NCBI GenBank assembly: GCA_024364735.1
Contig: JAGFNQ010001121.1
Span: forward strand, 312,239 to 376,238
Length of the DNA: 64,000 nt
Origin: Boesenbergia rotunda
Taxonomy: Eukaryota; Streptophyta; Magnoliopsida; Zingiberales; Zingiberaceae
Direction of reading: 5' to 3'
The notes beneath the pieces were generated by a model that was not told the origin of the DNA, did not search any database, and was given only the letters and a program-made list of their open reading frames with translations. Shown here piece by piece: positions 52,770-63,451 of the stretch. Position 1 is the first letter of the stretch. Each line of letters opens with the position of its first letter. The position numbers and the translations under genes are program-made.

Positions 52770-54485
52770 TGATAATTACCATTTTGACGATTATTTTAGG
52801 CTCTCAAATCCATATTTTGATCCACTTTTACATGCTTAAGTTTGCATTTACATTAGGTTTCATAAATTGTCTCTATTTTAGCTTTTGATTCAAATCTTTC
52901 TATATTTGAGATATTTTGGCACTTAAATTTGAATATAATTTGTAGGTTTTGAATGACAATGGACCTAGATCAGATTGAGTCAAACTTGAGTCAGAATTGG
53001 CTTTGATCAAGGGGATCAAGAGGTGGATCAATGTGGGTCATCCGATCAAGAAACGACTAGATCTGAGCCATCTATCATCTGCTGACCAATCCGAGCTCAA
53101 GTTAGAGTTAATCTAGACCATAGATCAAGATCTGAAGATTTGGTCCCAATCAGAGGTGATCCAACCATTGGATTGAGCTTAAGAGGAGCCTAAACCGTCC
53201 ATTCAAAGATCAGAGCAATCTGAGCCATCCGTTGTAGATCTGAATGATCCTATCTGAGGAGGAGTAGATCAGGACCATTGATCAAGATCTGGAAAGTTTG
53301 GTTCAGATCGGAGAAGATCCGACCATTGGATGGGGCAAGGAAGATCTCAGCCGTTCAATTTCAAATGGAATTAGTTAAATTGGGAATTCCCTCCGCCAAG
53401 CTCGTCATCGTCGCGTAGTTGCAGATTGCAAGTTCCTTCTTTGTTCTTCATTTATTCATCATTTTGCTCCTCGTTTTCTTCTTAGATCGCTCGTGACCAA
53501 CATTAGATCCAGTTCTTCTCAAGATTTCAGATCATAGAGGTAATCTCCTTGTTCAATTTGCTAATCGATTGTGTTTTTGGAAGCTCAGGTGAGGGTGTCG
53601 TCGGAGCTCTGTTTTCATCGATCGATCCATTGCCGATCGCCGGATTTACGTCGTCCAGAGAGCTGTCGAAGCTTTAGAGGGGTTCTTGGAAGCATTTGAG
53701 GGTTTTCTGAGCATCGATCGTCATCCAGTCGATCGAGATGGAAGAGATCGCGGAGTGATTTCAGCTTCTGATCGTTCACTGCGATCAGACAGACACGCCT
53801 CTGATCGGTTCCCAGTCCGATCAGGGGAGGATCTGATCAGTCCAGTGATCGATCAGGAAGATCCAAACACATAAATCCATTGCAACTTGACCTTGGGAGT
53901 TCTTCTTCATTGGTTTTCAAGCTAGGGGGTTCATAGCTGGACCTTTGTGTGACGGTAAAGGGAAGTCTTGATTAGAAACTGATTTGGTGTTTAATTTAGG
54001 ATAATTTTGTTCCAAGCACTTGTTTTCTTTACATTGTCCTAGTTGTTCCCATTACACTTCAAGCCAATGTTATTAAACAATGTTTGATCTGGTTTTCATT
54101 ATCTTGCAAGTTAGTTTTCTGCAATTAATTCCTTGCAACTAGTTCTTTAATTTCAATTCAATAGTTGAAGTCAAATTGTTTAGTTCCTTTCAATAGGTTA
54201 AGAGTAGTCCCTGCAATTTCCTAATTCACTCTCTGCTTTAGTTAAGCTCATTCATTTTATACTGTTATCTCATTCTTGTTGCAAACAAACCCCCATTTTA
54301 TTAGAAAACCCAAATCATCAAACGACAAATAACTTTCAAGCTTGAATCAAACATTCACAACTAGCCCTTGGAAAAATACGACCTGAGGCCCCTATACTAT
54401 ATTTCCATTTTGTTAGCCAAGGGTTTTCAGTTTATAAATATCTAAATTTGAGGCTCATCGTGACACTTGTATTGGGCTACTATCA
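52770..54485 (+). repeat. 3' LTR of Athila-like element
   Basis: Same start, end and order of blocks as 46087-47803. Examples of differences: attacc for atttcc at the start, ccatattttgatcc for tcatattttgatct. Confidence 0.88.
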
Positions 54486-55024
54486 GTGAATCATCATCAT
54501 CATCATCCGAATCCGAGGCGTCGATAAGTGAGGTATATAGTCTACCCTCTTCTACACTTGTCAAGATCATTTCTAGTACAAACATGGATTTGGCTAAAGC
54601 TAGGTGAAAAATTAAGGACTTACAGGATGAAGTTGTCATGCTTAAAGTAGAATCTACAAAACTTAAGGAAGATTTGCATGCTTATTCTACTATGTCAAAT
54701 GATACATGTTTTGAAAATGAAAATAAGGAGCTATGGAAAAAGGTAGAGGACCTCACCAATGCACTTAGGAAATTTCAAGTGGGCTCTAGCAATCTTGACA
54801 TGATAATAAATAGTCAAAGAGCCGTTTATAACAAGGCTGGGTTAGGATATAGGCCAAAGACCAAGGAGGTAGCCTTTATCTCACTTGTGGGTAGAAATGG
54901 TGCATCTAGGAGACAAGGGGTTATGGAAAACATCAAGAAGGCTTGGGTACCAAAGAAGTTTTTAAATGATGCTTGTGGAACAAAAATTTGGGTACCAAAA
55001 GATTATATTTTCCATGTTGTATAG
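54486..55024 (+). pseudogene. Copia gag, C-terminal part
   Basis: Continues the gag of 45583-46086 after the Athila-like insertion: SESSSSSSESEASISEVYSL, NMDLAKAR then a stop, KIKDLQDEVVMLKVESTKLK, a coiled coil (ENENKELWKKVEDLTNAL), GSSNLDMIINSQRAVYNKAG, GLGYRPKTKEVAF and KKAWVPKKFLNDACGTKIWV. It stops at 55022-55024, and pol follows in the same frame after the stop. The order and the GLGY/WVPK ending are typical of SIRE-type gag. Confidence 0.85.
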
Positions 55025-57806
55025 GTAAAAGTCAAGGATGCCTCGAACATGTGGATAGTAGATAGTGGGTGCTGAAGACATTTGACCGGAGATGTAAGCA
55101 AGTTCACCAATATTAGCTACCTAAGAGAAGGGACGGTTTCCTTTGAAAATAGTGGGGAACTCAAAATAATTGGTAGGGGCACCATTGAGGCATCTCCTAC
55201 AATCTCTATCCACAAAGTACTTTTGATTAAAGATATGAAATTTAATTTACTTAGTGTAAGTCAATTGTGCGATGCGGGCTACAGGGTTGAATTTCATGCT
55301 AGAAAATATTTAATTAAACAAAATGGGTCCGAAAATGTCATGCTAGAAGGGTATAGAGAGGCTAACCTTTACTATCTTAATCTTGCTTATGCTTCTAACA
55401 ATTTGCCTAAGTGTCTCATGTCTAAAGAAGAAGAATGGTGGTTGTGGCACCGAAGACTTGGACACATCAACATGAGGAGCATTGCAAGAGTGGCAAAGGA
55501 GGAGTTGGTGAAGGGGCTCCCTATGATCAAGTATGATAGGACCAAGATGTGTGATGCATGTCAAGAGGGTAAGCAATCAAAATCATCACACAAAGGTAAA
55601 ACCCTAACTAGCATTACTTTACCTTTAGAGCTATTACATATTGATCTTTTTGATTGCCATAGTACTCCCTCACTAGTAGGGAGTAAATAGTGTTTGGTAA
55701 TAGTAGATGACTTTTCTAGATTTACTTGGGTATTTTTCATGAAACATAAGGATGAGACTTTAGAAATCTTTATAGGCTTTAGTAAGAGGGTTGAAAATGA
55801 GAAACATCTCAAAATCAACCGCATTAGGAGTGACCATGGTGGGGAGTTTCAAAACTCAAACTTCTCATAATTTTGTCTAGAAAATGGGTATCAGCATGAA
55901 TTTTCATGCCCAATGACTCCTCAACAAAATGGGGTAGTAGAGAGGAGAAATAGAGCCCTACAAGAAGCCGCTAGGACTATGCTTAATGTATATTCCCTTG
56001 CTAGCTATTTTTGGGCCGAAGTGGTAAATACCGCTTGCTACATTCAAAATCGGGTTTTAGTACATAGGTTTTTAGGTAAAACCCCATTTGAGTTGTGGAA
56101 TGGGAGAATTCCACAAGTCCATTACTTTAGGGTCTTTGGATGTAAGGTTTACATTCTAAATACCAAGAATGACCTAAGGAAGTTTGAATCTAAAGTCGAT
56201 GAGGGAATTTTAGTTGGTTACTCATCCACTAGTAGGGGTTATAGAGTCTACAACAAAAGGACTAAGGTAATTGAGGAGTCTTCAAATGTTGATTTTGATG
56301 AATCTACAAATACTTACCCTAGGAAAGCCTCAATTGACAAGGACATAGAAGAAATCCAACCCCTTGCCCAAGGAATCCAAGACCTAAATTTAGGGGGCAA
56401 TGATCAAGGGGAGGGAGAAGTACACTAGAGGAGGACCAAGTAGTAAATGAACCCATAACCTTTAGGCCCTTAAGGCATCACCAAGATCACCCCATTGATC
56501 AAATAGTCGGTGATGTCACTCAAGGGGTAAGAACTAGGTCCTATTTTAGAGACCAAAGTAGTCAAATTGCCTTGATCTCTCAATTATAACCTAAATCTAT
56601 TAATGAGACATTAGGTGATGTGGATTGGGTCTTAGCCATGCAAGAAGAGCTAAATCAATTTGAAAGAAGTGAAGTTTGGGAGTTGGTTCCTAGGCCCAAT
56701 GATTGCACCATTGTCACCACTAGATGGGTCTTTAGGAACAAGCTAGATGACCAAGGCAAAATTACTAGGAACAAGGCTAGATTGGTAGCTAGGAGATTTA
56801 ACCAAGTTGAGGGACTAGACTATGATGAGACCTATGCCCCCGTAGCTAGATTAGAGTCCATTAGAATTCTACTAGCCTATGCCGCTCACATGGAATTCAC
56901 ACTTCATCAAATGGATGTGAAGTCGGCAATCCTTAATGGGGTCATTAAGGAAGAGGTCTATGTAGAACAACCCCCCGGGTTTGAAGACCCAAACTATCCT
57001 AGACATGTTTACAAATTAAGAAAAGTCTTGTATGGATTGAAACAAGCTCCCCGGGCTTGGTATGAAAGACTTTCTTCATTTCTAGTGTCTAAGGGTTTTA
57101 GGAGAGGAACAATTGACCCAACTTTGTTCCTAAAATCTAAGGATAAGGACATATTTGTGGCCCAAGTTTATGTAGATGATATTATCTTTGGGTCTACAAA
57201 TAATGACTTCCTACAAGAGTTCATCAAGTGTATGGAAGATGAATTTGAGATGAGTCTTGTAGGAGAGTTAACCTTCCTTTTGGGTTTTCAAGTTAAGCAA
57301 ACAAATGAAGGAACACATGTATTTCAAACTAAGTATGCTAGGAAAATGCTAAAGAAATTTGGCTTAGAAAATGCTAAGGTAGCATCTATCCCTATAGGAA
57401 CAAATGTGAAAATGGATAGTGATGTTGAAGGGAAAATGGTAGACTCAAAATAATATAGGAGCATGATTGGTAGTCTATTGTACCTAAACGCTAGTAGACC
57501 CGATATACTATTTGCGGTAGGTATGTGTGCAAGGTACCAATCATGTGCCAAAGAGTCCCATTTGGTGGTAGTAAAGAGGATCCTATGGTATGTTAAAGGT
57601 ACTCTCAATGTCGGACTTTGGTATCCTAGAACCCCAAATGTTGATCTTATTGGATACACCGACTCGGACTATGCGAGGTGTAAACTAGATAGGAAGAGTA
57701 CTAGTGGAGGATATCAATTCCTTGAGTCTTCTTTAGTTAGTTGGAGTAGTAGGAAACAACCATGCGTTGCCCTATCAACAACGGTGGTCGAATATGTGGT
57801 AATAGG
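55025..57806 (+). pseudogene. Copia pol: protease, integrase, reverse transcriptase, RNase H (truncated)
   Basis: Protease: MWIVDSGC, a stop (TGA) where Ser is usual, then RHLTGD. Integrase: HRRLGH...CDAC zinc ligands, LLHIDLFDCHS, VDDFSRFTWVFFMKHK, SDHGGEF and NGVVERRNRALQEAARTML, with in-frame stops at 55688 and 55868. A frameshift lies near 56425. Reverse transcriptase (56620 on): DWVLAMQEELNQFERSEVWE, WVFRNKLDDQGKITRNKARL, DYDETYAPVARLESIR, LHQMDVKSAILNGVIKEEVY, YGLKQAPRAWYERL and VYVDDIIFGSTN. A stop at 57451 precedes RNase H (GSLLYLNASRPDILFAVGMC, GYTDSDYARC, RKSTSGGYQFLES). RNase H is cut at 57806 by the next LTR. Few lesions over 2.8 kb suggest a moderately young corpse. Confidence 0.9.
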
Positions 57807-59147
57807 TGTTGGTGCAGAAATGCACCTAAATCAAACCTGTGTTTTGATAATGGCAACATAGGTCAAAAGTTAAGTCTTTCTTGTTTTCTAACAAGTTAAT
57901 CAAGTGTGCAGGAAAAGCCCTAGCGAAGGACTGCTAGGCACTGGCAAAGGAATGCCAGGAAAGAAAGTCCTAGCGAAGGATTGCTAGGCAACTGGCGAAG
58001 GACTGCCAGCATCAAGCCCTAGCGAAGGACTGTTAGGCACTGGCGAAGGACTGCCAGCAACGAAGCCCTAGCGAAGGACTGCTAGGCAACTGGCGAAGGA
58101 CTGCCAGTTTACAAGACCTGACAAAGGACCGTCAGGCAAAAGTCCAACCAAAGGAACGGTTGGCATCAGGTAAATTCTCCCGAGAGGAGTAGGTGAGGAC
58201 GCGTTCCCCGTCGAGGGAACAGTAGGCGTCGGTTCGACCTAGGGCTCCATTTTGGAGACCAAAGTCAGAACCAAGACAGCTAAGGCTGTATAAATATAAT
58301 AAATTATTATGTTATTGTGTTTTGGATTAACCCTGGATGCAGGACCGAAGGAACGTGTGTCTGCAGCTCAGAAAGCCTCAAAGGAGAGAGGCAGTTGCTG
58401 AGTAGGGCGCCCGGAGCGTCCCGGGCGCCCCCAAGGGCTATACAAAACAAGTAACAAGAAGAATGGTTCGAATACACACTGGGCCGGGCGCCCCCGTGCT
58501 CCCGGGCGCCCCCGCTGCTCCCGGGCGCCCCCATGCGCATACATCGAACCCGAACCCCTCGAAGCCAAGGCGATAAGACTTTGACCCGGTCAATGCGGGC
58601 GCCCCGAGCGCTCCGGGCGCCCCGGTCAAAGCGGATCCAGAGGATCAGACGCGACCGAGACTGTGGCGGATCGAAGGCCATGTGGGGGGCGCCCCCGACG
58701 TCCCGGGCGCCCCCTGACCCTATATAAGGACCCCTCGACCAAGGCTTCAGGATATCAGTTCTCTCAACGCCTCAACGATCTTCAACGCTCGTGCCTTGCT
58801 CCGGAAACACTCCAACTCGAGCCGACGACGTCCCGCTGCCCCGAACAAGCCAATCCACTCCGGACGTCGGTAACGAAGATCGAAATTTTAATATTATTAG
58901 TTTTGCACTTATTTGTAATCAATTATTGTAAACTATTTTGCGCGAATATAGAATTGCCCAAAGTAAACGGTCAACGACCGTGGGCCTTGGAGTAGGAGTC
59001 AACACAGGCTCCGAACCAAGTAAAAATCTCCGTGTCTTTGTGCTGTGTCTCTTATTTTTATTTTCCGCTGTGCACTTACTCTTAGTTTTCCGAAAAAGAA
59101 CGATTTCCGATATTCACCCTTCCTCTATCGGTTTTCACGATCCAACA
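57807..59147 (+). repeat. 5' LTR of SIRE derivative
   Basis: 1341 bp from TGTTGGTGCAGAAATGC to ..cgatccaaca. U3 has five to six ~41-bp units built on ccctagcgaaggactgctag and ctggcgaaggactgccag (57915-58130), GGCGCCC palindromes (58405-58715) and a TATA box (tatataagga, 58721-58730). The end block ttcacccttcctctatcgg precedes the terminus. Confidence 0.9.
58405..58730 (+). promoter_or_regulatory. U3 promoter: GC palindrome array plus TATA box
   Basis: At least six GGGCGCCC(G/C)-type palindromes, some paired as gggcgcccggagcgtcccgg, precede the TATA box at 58721-58730 without a gap longer than about 60 bp. Confidence 0.7.
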
Positions 59148-59331
59148 AGTGGTATCAGAGCGGGGTTTTCAAACTTGGTGCAACCACCAGTTTGAAATTT
59201 TTTTTCGGATTTTTTTTCTTTTCTAATTTAATTAATTTTTTTTGTGTACTTAATTATCTTTATCCCACACTGCTAATCCAAGACCAAGTCTTGGGACACC
59301 TTTTGTTTGTAAGTTTCCTTTTACAGAACAA
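59148..59331 (+). other. Primer binding site and leader
   Basis: agtggtatcagagc at 59148-59161 adjoins the LTR. The leader up to the gag ATG at 59332 is AT-rich and matches 23048-23280 in reverse. Confidence 0.88.
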
Positions 59332-60968
59332 ATGTCTATGCAAGAGGGATTCAGCACCGCTAGACCTCCACTCTTCAGTGGAGAAGACTTTTCCTACTGG
59401 AAAAGTCGCATGGAGGTCCACCTGAAAACTCAGGTGGACATGTGGATCATTATCCAGTCCGGTCTGGAGATCCCCCGAAATGCGGAAGGACTTCCACAAA
59501 GCTACTCGGAGTGGGACAACACTCTAAAGCGCAAGATAGAAGCCGACGCAAAAGCAACGCAAACCCTACAATGCGGGCTGACAAAGGAAGAGCTGAACCG
59601 AGTGGGCCCCTTCAACAGTGCAAAAGAGCTATGGACAAAACTGATCGAGCTGCACGAAGGGACTTCGGACACCAGAATCAACAAAAGGGATCTGCTACTG
59701 AATAAACTCTACACTATCAAGATGGCCGACAACGAAACAGCAGCCCAGCTCCACGCACGAATCCAGGAGGTAATGAACGGTCTTCACACAAAGGTCACAA
59801 GGTTGAAAACCGTGACCTAATAAGGTACGCTCTAAACGTCTTCCCTAGAAACACCTTGTGGGCATCTATGGTAGATGCATACAAGGTCTCTAGGGATCTT
59901 TCTAAAATAAAGTTAGATGAACTGTTTTCCAAACTAGAACTACACGAACAAACTAACTCAAATATGGTCGAGAAAGGTATTGCTTTCATTGCAGGCAAAA
60001 CTCTAAGGACAACAAAGAAGAAGCCCGAACCTGAACCCGAGTCTGACTCAGACTCCGATTCAGAAGACAAAGAAGGAGAACAAACTAAGCTGGTCCGGCT
60101 CGCTCGAAACTACTACAAGGAGCTGAAGAACCGAACCAACAAAAGGAAAACCGGCCGAAGAAAGGACGAACCAGCTGAACCCGCAAACAAGCCTAATGTG
60201 ACCTGCTACGAGTGCAAGAAAAAGGGCCACTACAAAATAGAGTGTCCAAATCTGAAAGAGTCCAAGAAGACGAGAAGAAAGAAGGCACTACAAGCAACCT
60301 GGGACGAGTCTTCCTCAGAAGAAGAAGAAGAGGCGCCTCAGTCCAATCTCCTAGCTCTGACCGCCTCAGAAAAAGTCGAGTCAGAATCAGAATAAGAGGA
60401 CGGCGAGCTGACCTTCACAGAAGACGGAGAAATAAAGGTAACTGATTTTAATAGATCGCAATTAAGTGATTTAATTTCTTTTCTTTCTCGAGACTTGGCT
60501 AAAGCCAAACTCCGAGTCGAATCCCTCCGACAGGAAGTAAAACTCCTGAAAGAGGGAGCTGACTCTAAACCCTTAACCGAGAAGGTTCAGGAAGGAACTC
60601 CTATTCAAGTTGAAAAACTTGAAAAGGAAAACTCCTCCCTGAAAACTCAGGTTAAGGATCTTAGATCAGCACTAGAACGATTTACATCTGGTTCCAAAGG
60701 TCTTGACATGATCCTTGGAAAACAGAAATCAGTTCTAAATCGATCCGGATTGGGCTATAGAACCAAATCTCGGCAAAGATCATACCTTGCTGTACTGAAT
60801 CAGTCCAGAGGTAAAATTCAGGCATGGGTACCCAAACTATACCTGAACAAACCGACTGGATCAAATCAGTATTGGATCCCCAAGAACAAGATTCACATCT
60901 TGCCTAACCATCACCGTGGCTTTAGTCCAGGGGGAGCCAAACTGAAAACAATATTTATTACTAGATAA
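59332..60968 (+). pseudogene. SIRE-type gag, one frameshift and one stop
   Basis: The ATG at 59332 opens MSMQEGFSTARPPLFSGEDF and YWKSRMEVHLKTQVDMW; the capsid core contains TLQCGLTKEELNRVGPF. At about 59793 a small deletion shifts the frame, and the capsid resumes as KVENRDLIRYALNVFPRNTL and WASMVDAYKVSRDLS. The knuckle CYECKKKGHYKIEC (CX2CX4HX4C) is at about 60199-60240. An acidic segment ends in a TAA at 60393; the same frame reopens at once and runs through the coiled coil (EKENSSLKTQVKDLRSALER), GSKGLDMILGKQ and GLGYRTKSRQRS to the stop at 60966-60968. Only two lesions separate it from an open gag. Confidence 0.88.
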
Positions 60969-61616
60969 ATAATGTTAATTCTTGATTGCAATTGCTTGTT
61001 TGATTGTTTATTTTAAATTCCTGCAATTAACCATGCTTAGATTTAGAAATGGTTAGCTAAGGACTGAACAAACTTAACTGAAATTTGACAACATAGTATT
61101 GAGTGGAGGTGAGATGATAGTACGTTAGGGAAGCCAATTTGGCGGAACTAGCCGAAGCTACCGATCCAAAACCCAAACTAGTTAGACCAGAAATTTTTCA
61201 AAGAATAATTTTGAAAATGAAATTTCATTAAAAGGCTTTGTCAAGGAAAGGGTGGATGATCCCATAAGGCTTCGGCCAAAGAAGGCCTAGTGCCTCGCCA
61301 AGACCTGGAAGCCAATTTTTGAAATTCAAATTCAAATTAATTTTTGTCAAATTCGAATCTAACACAAAATTTCAGTTATTTGTAGATTTAAACTTCTGTC
61401 AAAATTAATTGGTTTCAAAATTAATTAAGTTTTTTAAAATTTAATTGTTTTCAAAATTAATCAAACTTTTCAAAATAATTTTCTTTTTCCATCAAAACCT
61501 GTCTCACAAAACCTATAAGATTAACGTGATTGAAAAACCTAGATTTGGGTGAGACAGCAGGAATAAGACTAAGTTGGAAACTCTTTTACCTATAGGATGA
61601 GATATTCTTGTATTTG
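60969..61616 (+). other. Spacer after gag, homologous to SIRE gag-pol spacer
   Basis: Non-coding. The segments tggaggtgagatgatagtac and tgcctcgccaagacctggaag match 21040-21270 in reverse. Homology appears to end near 61560, shortly before pol would begin in the autonomous relative. Confidence 0.7.
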
Positions 61617-61760
61617 TCAAAATCATGGTCAAACCATGATTAATATAGTCAAACCATGGTCAAAATGGTCAAACCATAGTCAAAGAAGTCAAACAATGGT
61701 CAAAGCAGTCAAACTAGAGTCAAAACAGTCAAATCAACTTCAACCATGGTCAAAATGATG
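61617..61760. repeat. Short tandem repeat, (g)tcaaaccatggtcaaa type
   Basis: About nine imperfect units of 15-18 bp built on gtcaaacNatggtcaaaa. It lies at the point where the sequence leaves the SIRE backbone, before the promoter of the extra gene. Confidence 0.88.
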
Positions 61761-61794
61761 ACAAGACAAAAACTTTGTCTTTACCAACTTTAAC

Positions 61795-62066
61795 TCGGGC
61801 GCCCGGGACCACACGGGCGCCCCTCCTCTTTTGTTTTTTTTTTCATTCCCCGAGATAGAAAAGCTGCCATACCCTTGACCAGGGCGCCCGGAACCACGCG
61901 GGCGCCCCCATCACATCGACGCAGCAAATGCTGCAAAGCCCTCTGATGAGGGCGCCCGGGCTGTCCCGGGCGCCCCAAGCAGCCGAAAAGTTACTGCCTT
62001 TGGCAGTAACTCTGACTAGGGCGCCCGGAAGCTCCCGGGCGCCCCCATGAGCTTGCCTATAAAAGG
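61795..62066 (+). promoter_or_regulatory. Internal promoter: GC palindrome array plus TATA box
   Basis: Four pairs of the type gggcgcccggnnccacgcgggcgcccc (61798, 61882, 61951, 62020) end 10 bp before a consensus TATA box ctataaaagg (62057-62066). Transcription would start near 62090 in a C-rich stretch (tccctcactccccacacc), leaving about 70 nt of leader to the ATG at 62159. The layout copies that of the LTR U3 regions of this family. Confidence 0.65.
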
Positions 62067-62158
62067 CACCCAAACCTCCCTCACTCCCCACACCAAAATC
62101 AATCTTCTTCTCCACTTCTTACTCTTCAAGAAGACCTTCCAAGTCCTCTTCTTCAACC

Positions 62159-63451
62159 ATGCCTCCCCGAGCCGTCCGGTATGATTATCATTTAATTTTA
62201 TTGCATTTAAATTTAATTCATGCAATATCTTTATTCTTCCTTTAAATCTTTTAAATCTTTATTCTTTCTTTAAGACGCCGACCGAACCCGGCCAACCCCG
62301 GTGCCCAACCTAGTCCCGACCCTAGATTTCCTAATCTAGAGTTATGTAATAGGTTTGCACAAACAATCTACAAGCCTATTAAAACGAGCTATCTCAATAG
62401 GCACTTTTTAACCCAATCATGCCCTGTCACCATGAACATCATTAACTTCTATCAATTGGACAATCTTGTCTTCTGCACGCATACAATTAATGAATCTTTA
62501 TGCGCAGAATTTTACAATAATATTATTCGACAAGATAATCTTATGTTTCACACCACTGTCCAAGGGATTCCTTTGACCATCACCCCTACTCTATTGAACC
62601 GCTTCCTAGGACTGCGACCCTCACAGTCCACATTCTGCTGTTATCCTCCTAGGAACCCCCCATTTGATCCTCCCTACTCAGAGATTACCCTAGATACCAT
62701 TCACTCCTATTTCTTTAGGGCAGACCTCTCCGCAAACAGACGCTTCCTAGCTGTTGAACTTCAGGCCCAGAACTATGCCTTGTATAGAGTTCTGGTCCGC
62801 TGTATCCTACCACTTTCCACCAGAGACCTAGGGACTATGCGACCCTTTCATGCTTTCCTTCTTTATGCCCTAATCCACCACCTTGACCTAGACATTGGAC
62901 TTCATATGTTTCATACCATTTTGCATGCGTCCAGAGTCACGACCCAGGGACGAGTACGGACACCATATTGCCACATCATTACATTCCTTCTTCATCACCA
63001 CGGTCGGGACATTACCATTGGTGAAATTACCGCTATGACCGACTTTGACGAAATAGGATTTAGGAACTTCTCCTTAGCGGGTCTAGAGGTGTCGGCCACC
63101 GGGGTTCTTAGTTGGCGACGACAGCAGGCCGGAGCACCAGTCGACTCAGACGAGGAGGTTGAAGTCGACGTCGGAGATCTAGCAGCAGCAGCCCGAGCGC
63201 ACATAGATGAGCCCGCTCCACCGACACTTTACGACCGAGTGACTCAGCTAGATACCCGCGTACAGAGCCTCCGAGAGGAAGTGGAGGCCAATCACGCTGA
63301 AGAAATGGAGACAAATCTGGGCTACTACAACAGTTACATGAGCGCACTTCGAGCCGAGAGTGAGGCCAGAGAGGCAGAGTATCATGAGATGATGACCCTA
63401 TTTCGATCCTGGCAGCCAGGCTCCTCCGATCATCCCGGTCCTTCGTCTTAG
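62159..63451 (+). CDS. Two-exon gene of unknown function inside SIRE derivative
   Basis: Exon 1 is 62159-62178 (ATGCCTCCCCGAGCCGTCCG) and exon 2 is 62275-63451; the 96-bp intron starts GTATGA, is T-rich and ends TTTCTTTAAG. Unspliced, the frame stops inside the intron; spliced, it is open for 398 residues, passing through the Met at residue 60 from which exon 2 alone would give 339. Residues 102-120 read VQGIPLTITPTLLNRFLGL and 184-222 contain LPLSTRDLGTMRPFHAFLLY, ALIHHLDLDIGLHMFHTI. This recalls the plant family called putative plant transposon protein (Transposase_32 type), from memory and not searched. Residues 297-308 are acidic and about 324-384 could form a coiled coil. No signal peptide or clear membrane segment is seen. 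Position after gag and before the 3' region is also where SIRE elements carry an env-like frame, an alternative reading. No lesion is visible. Confidence 0.75.

Larger units (their letters stand above)
46087..54485 (+). mobile_element. Athila-like Ty3/gypsy element lacking pol
   Basis: LTRs of 1717 bp (46087-47803) and 1716 bp (52770-54485), both TGATAAT..CTACTATCA, differ by scattered substitutions. The primer site is of tRNA-Asp type, as in Athila/Tat elements. The 4.97-kb interior has a broken gag-like part (Gln-rich) with the lineage motif YAITLRSGEI and a repetitive acidic reading region, but no reverse transcriptase or integrase. It is inserted in a copia gag; flanks gtggc and gtgaa are an imperfect target duplication. 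Confidence 0.8.

Noticed and set aside
53686..53874. 62-codon open frame in the Athila-like 3' LTR
   Set aside because: Short, not open in the same form in the 5' LTR, and made of GATCG-rich repeat DNA.
62432..63451. Starting the extra gene at the Met at 62432 (339 residues)
   Set aside because: The upstream ATG at 62159, 70 nt after the expected start site, joins in frame through a consensus intron and adds 59 residues without a stop; the shorter form stays possible as an alternative.
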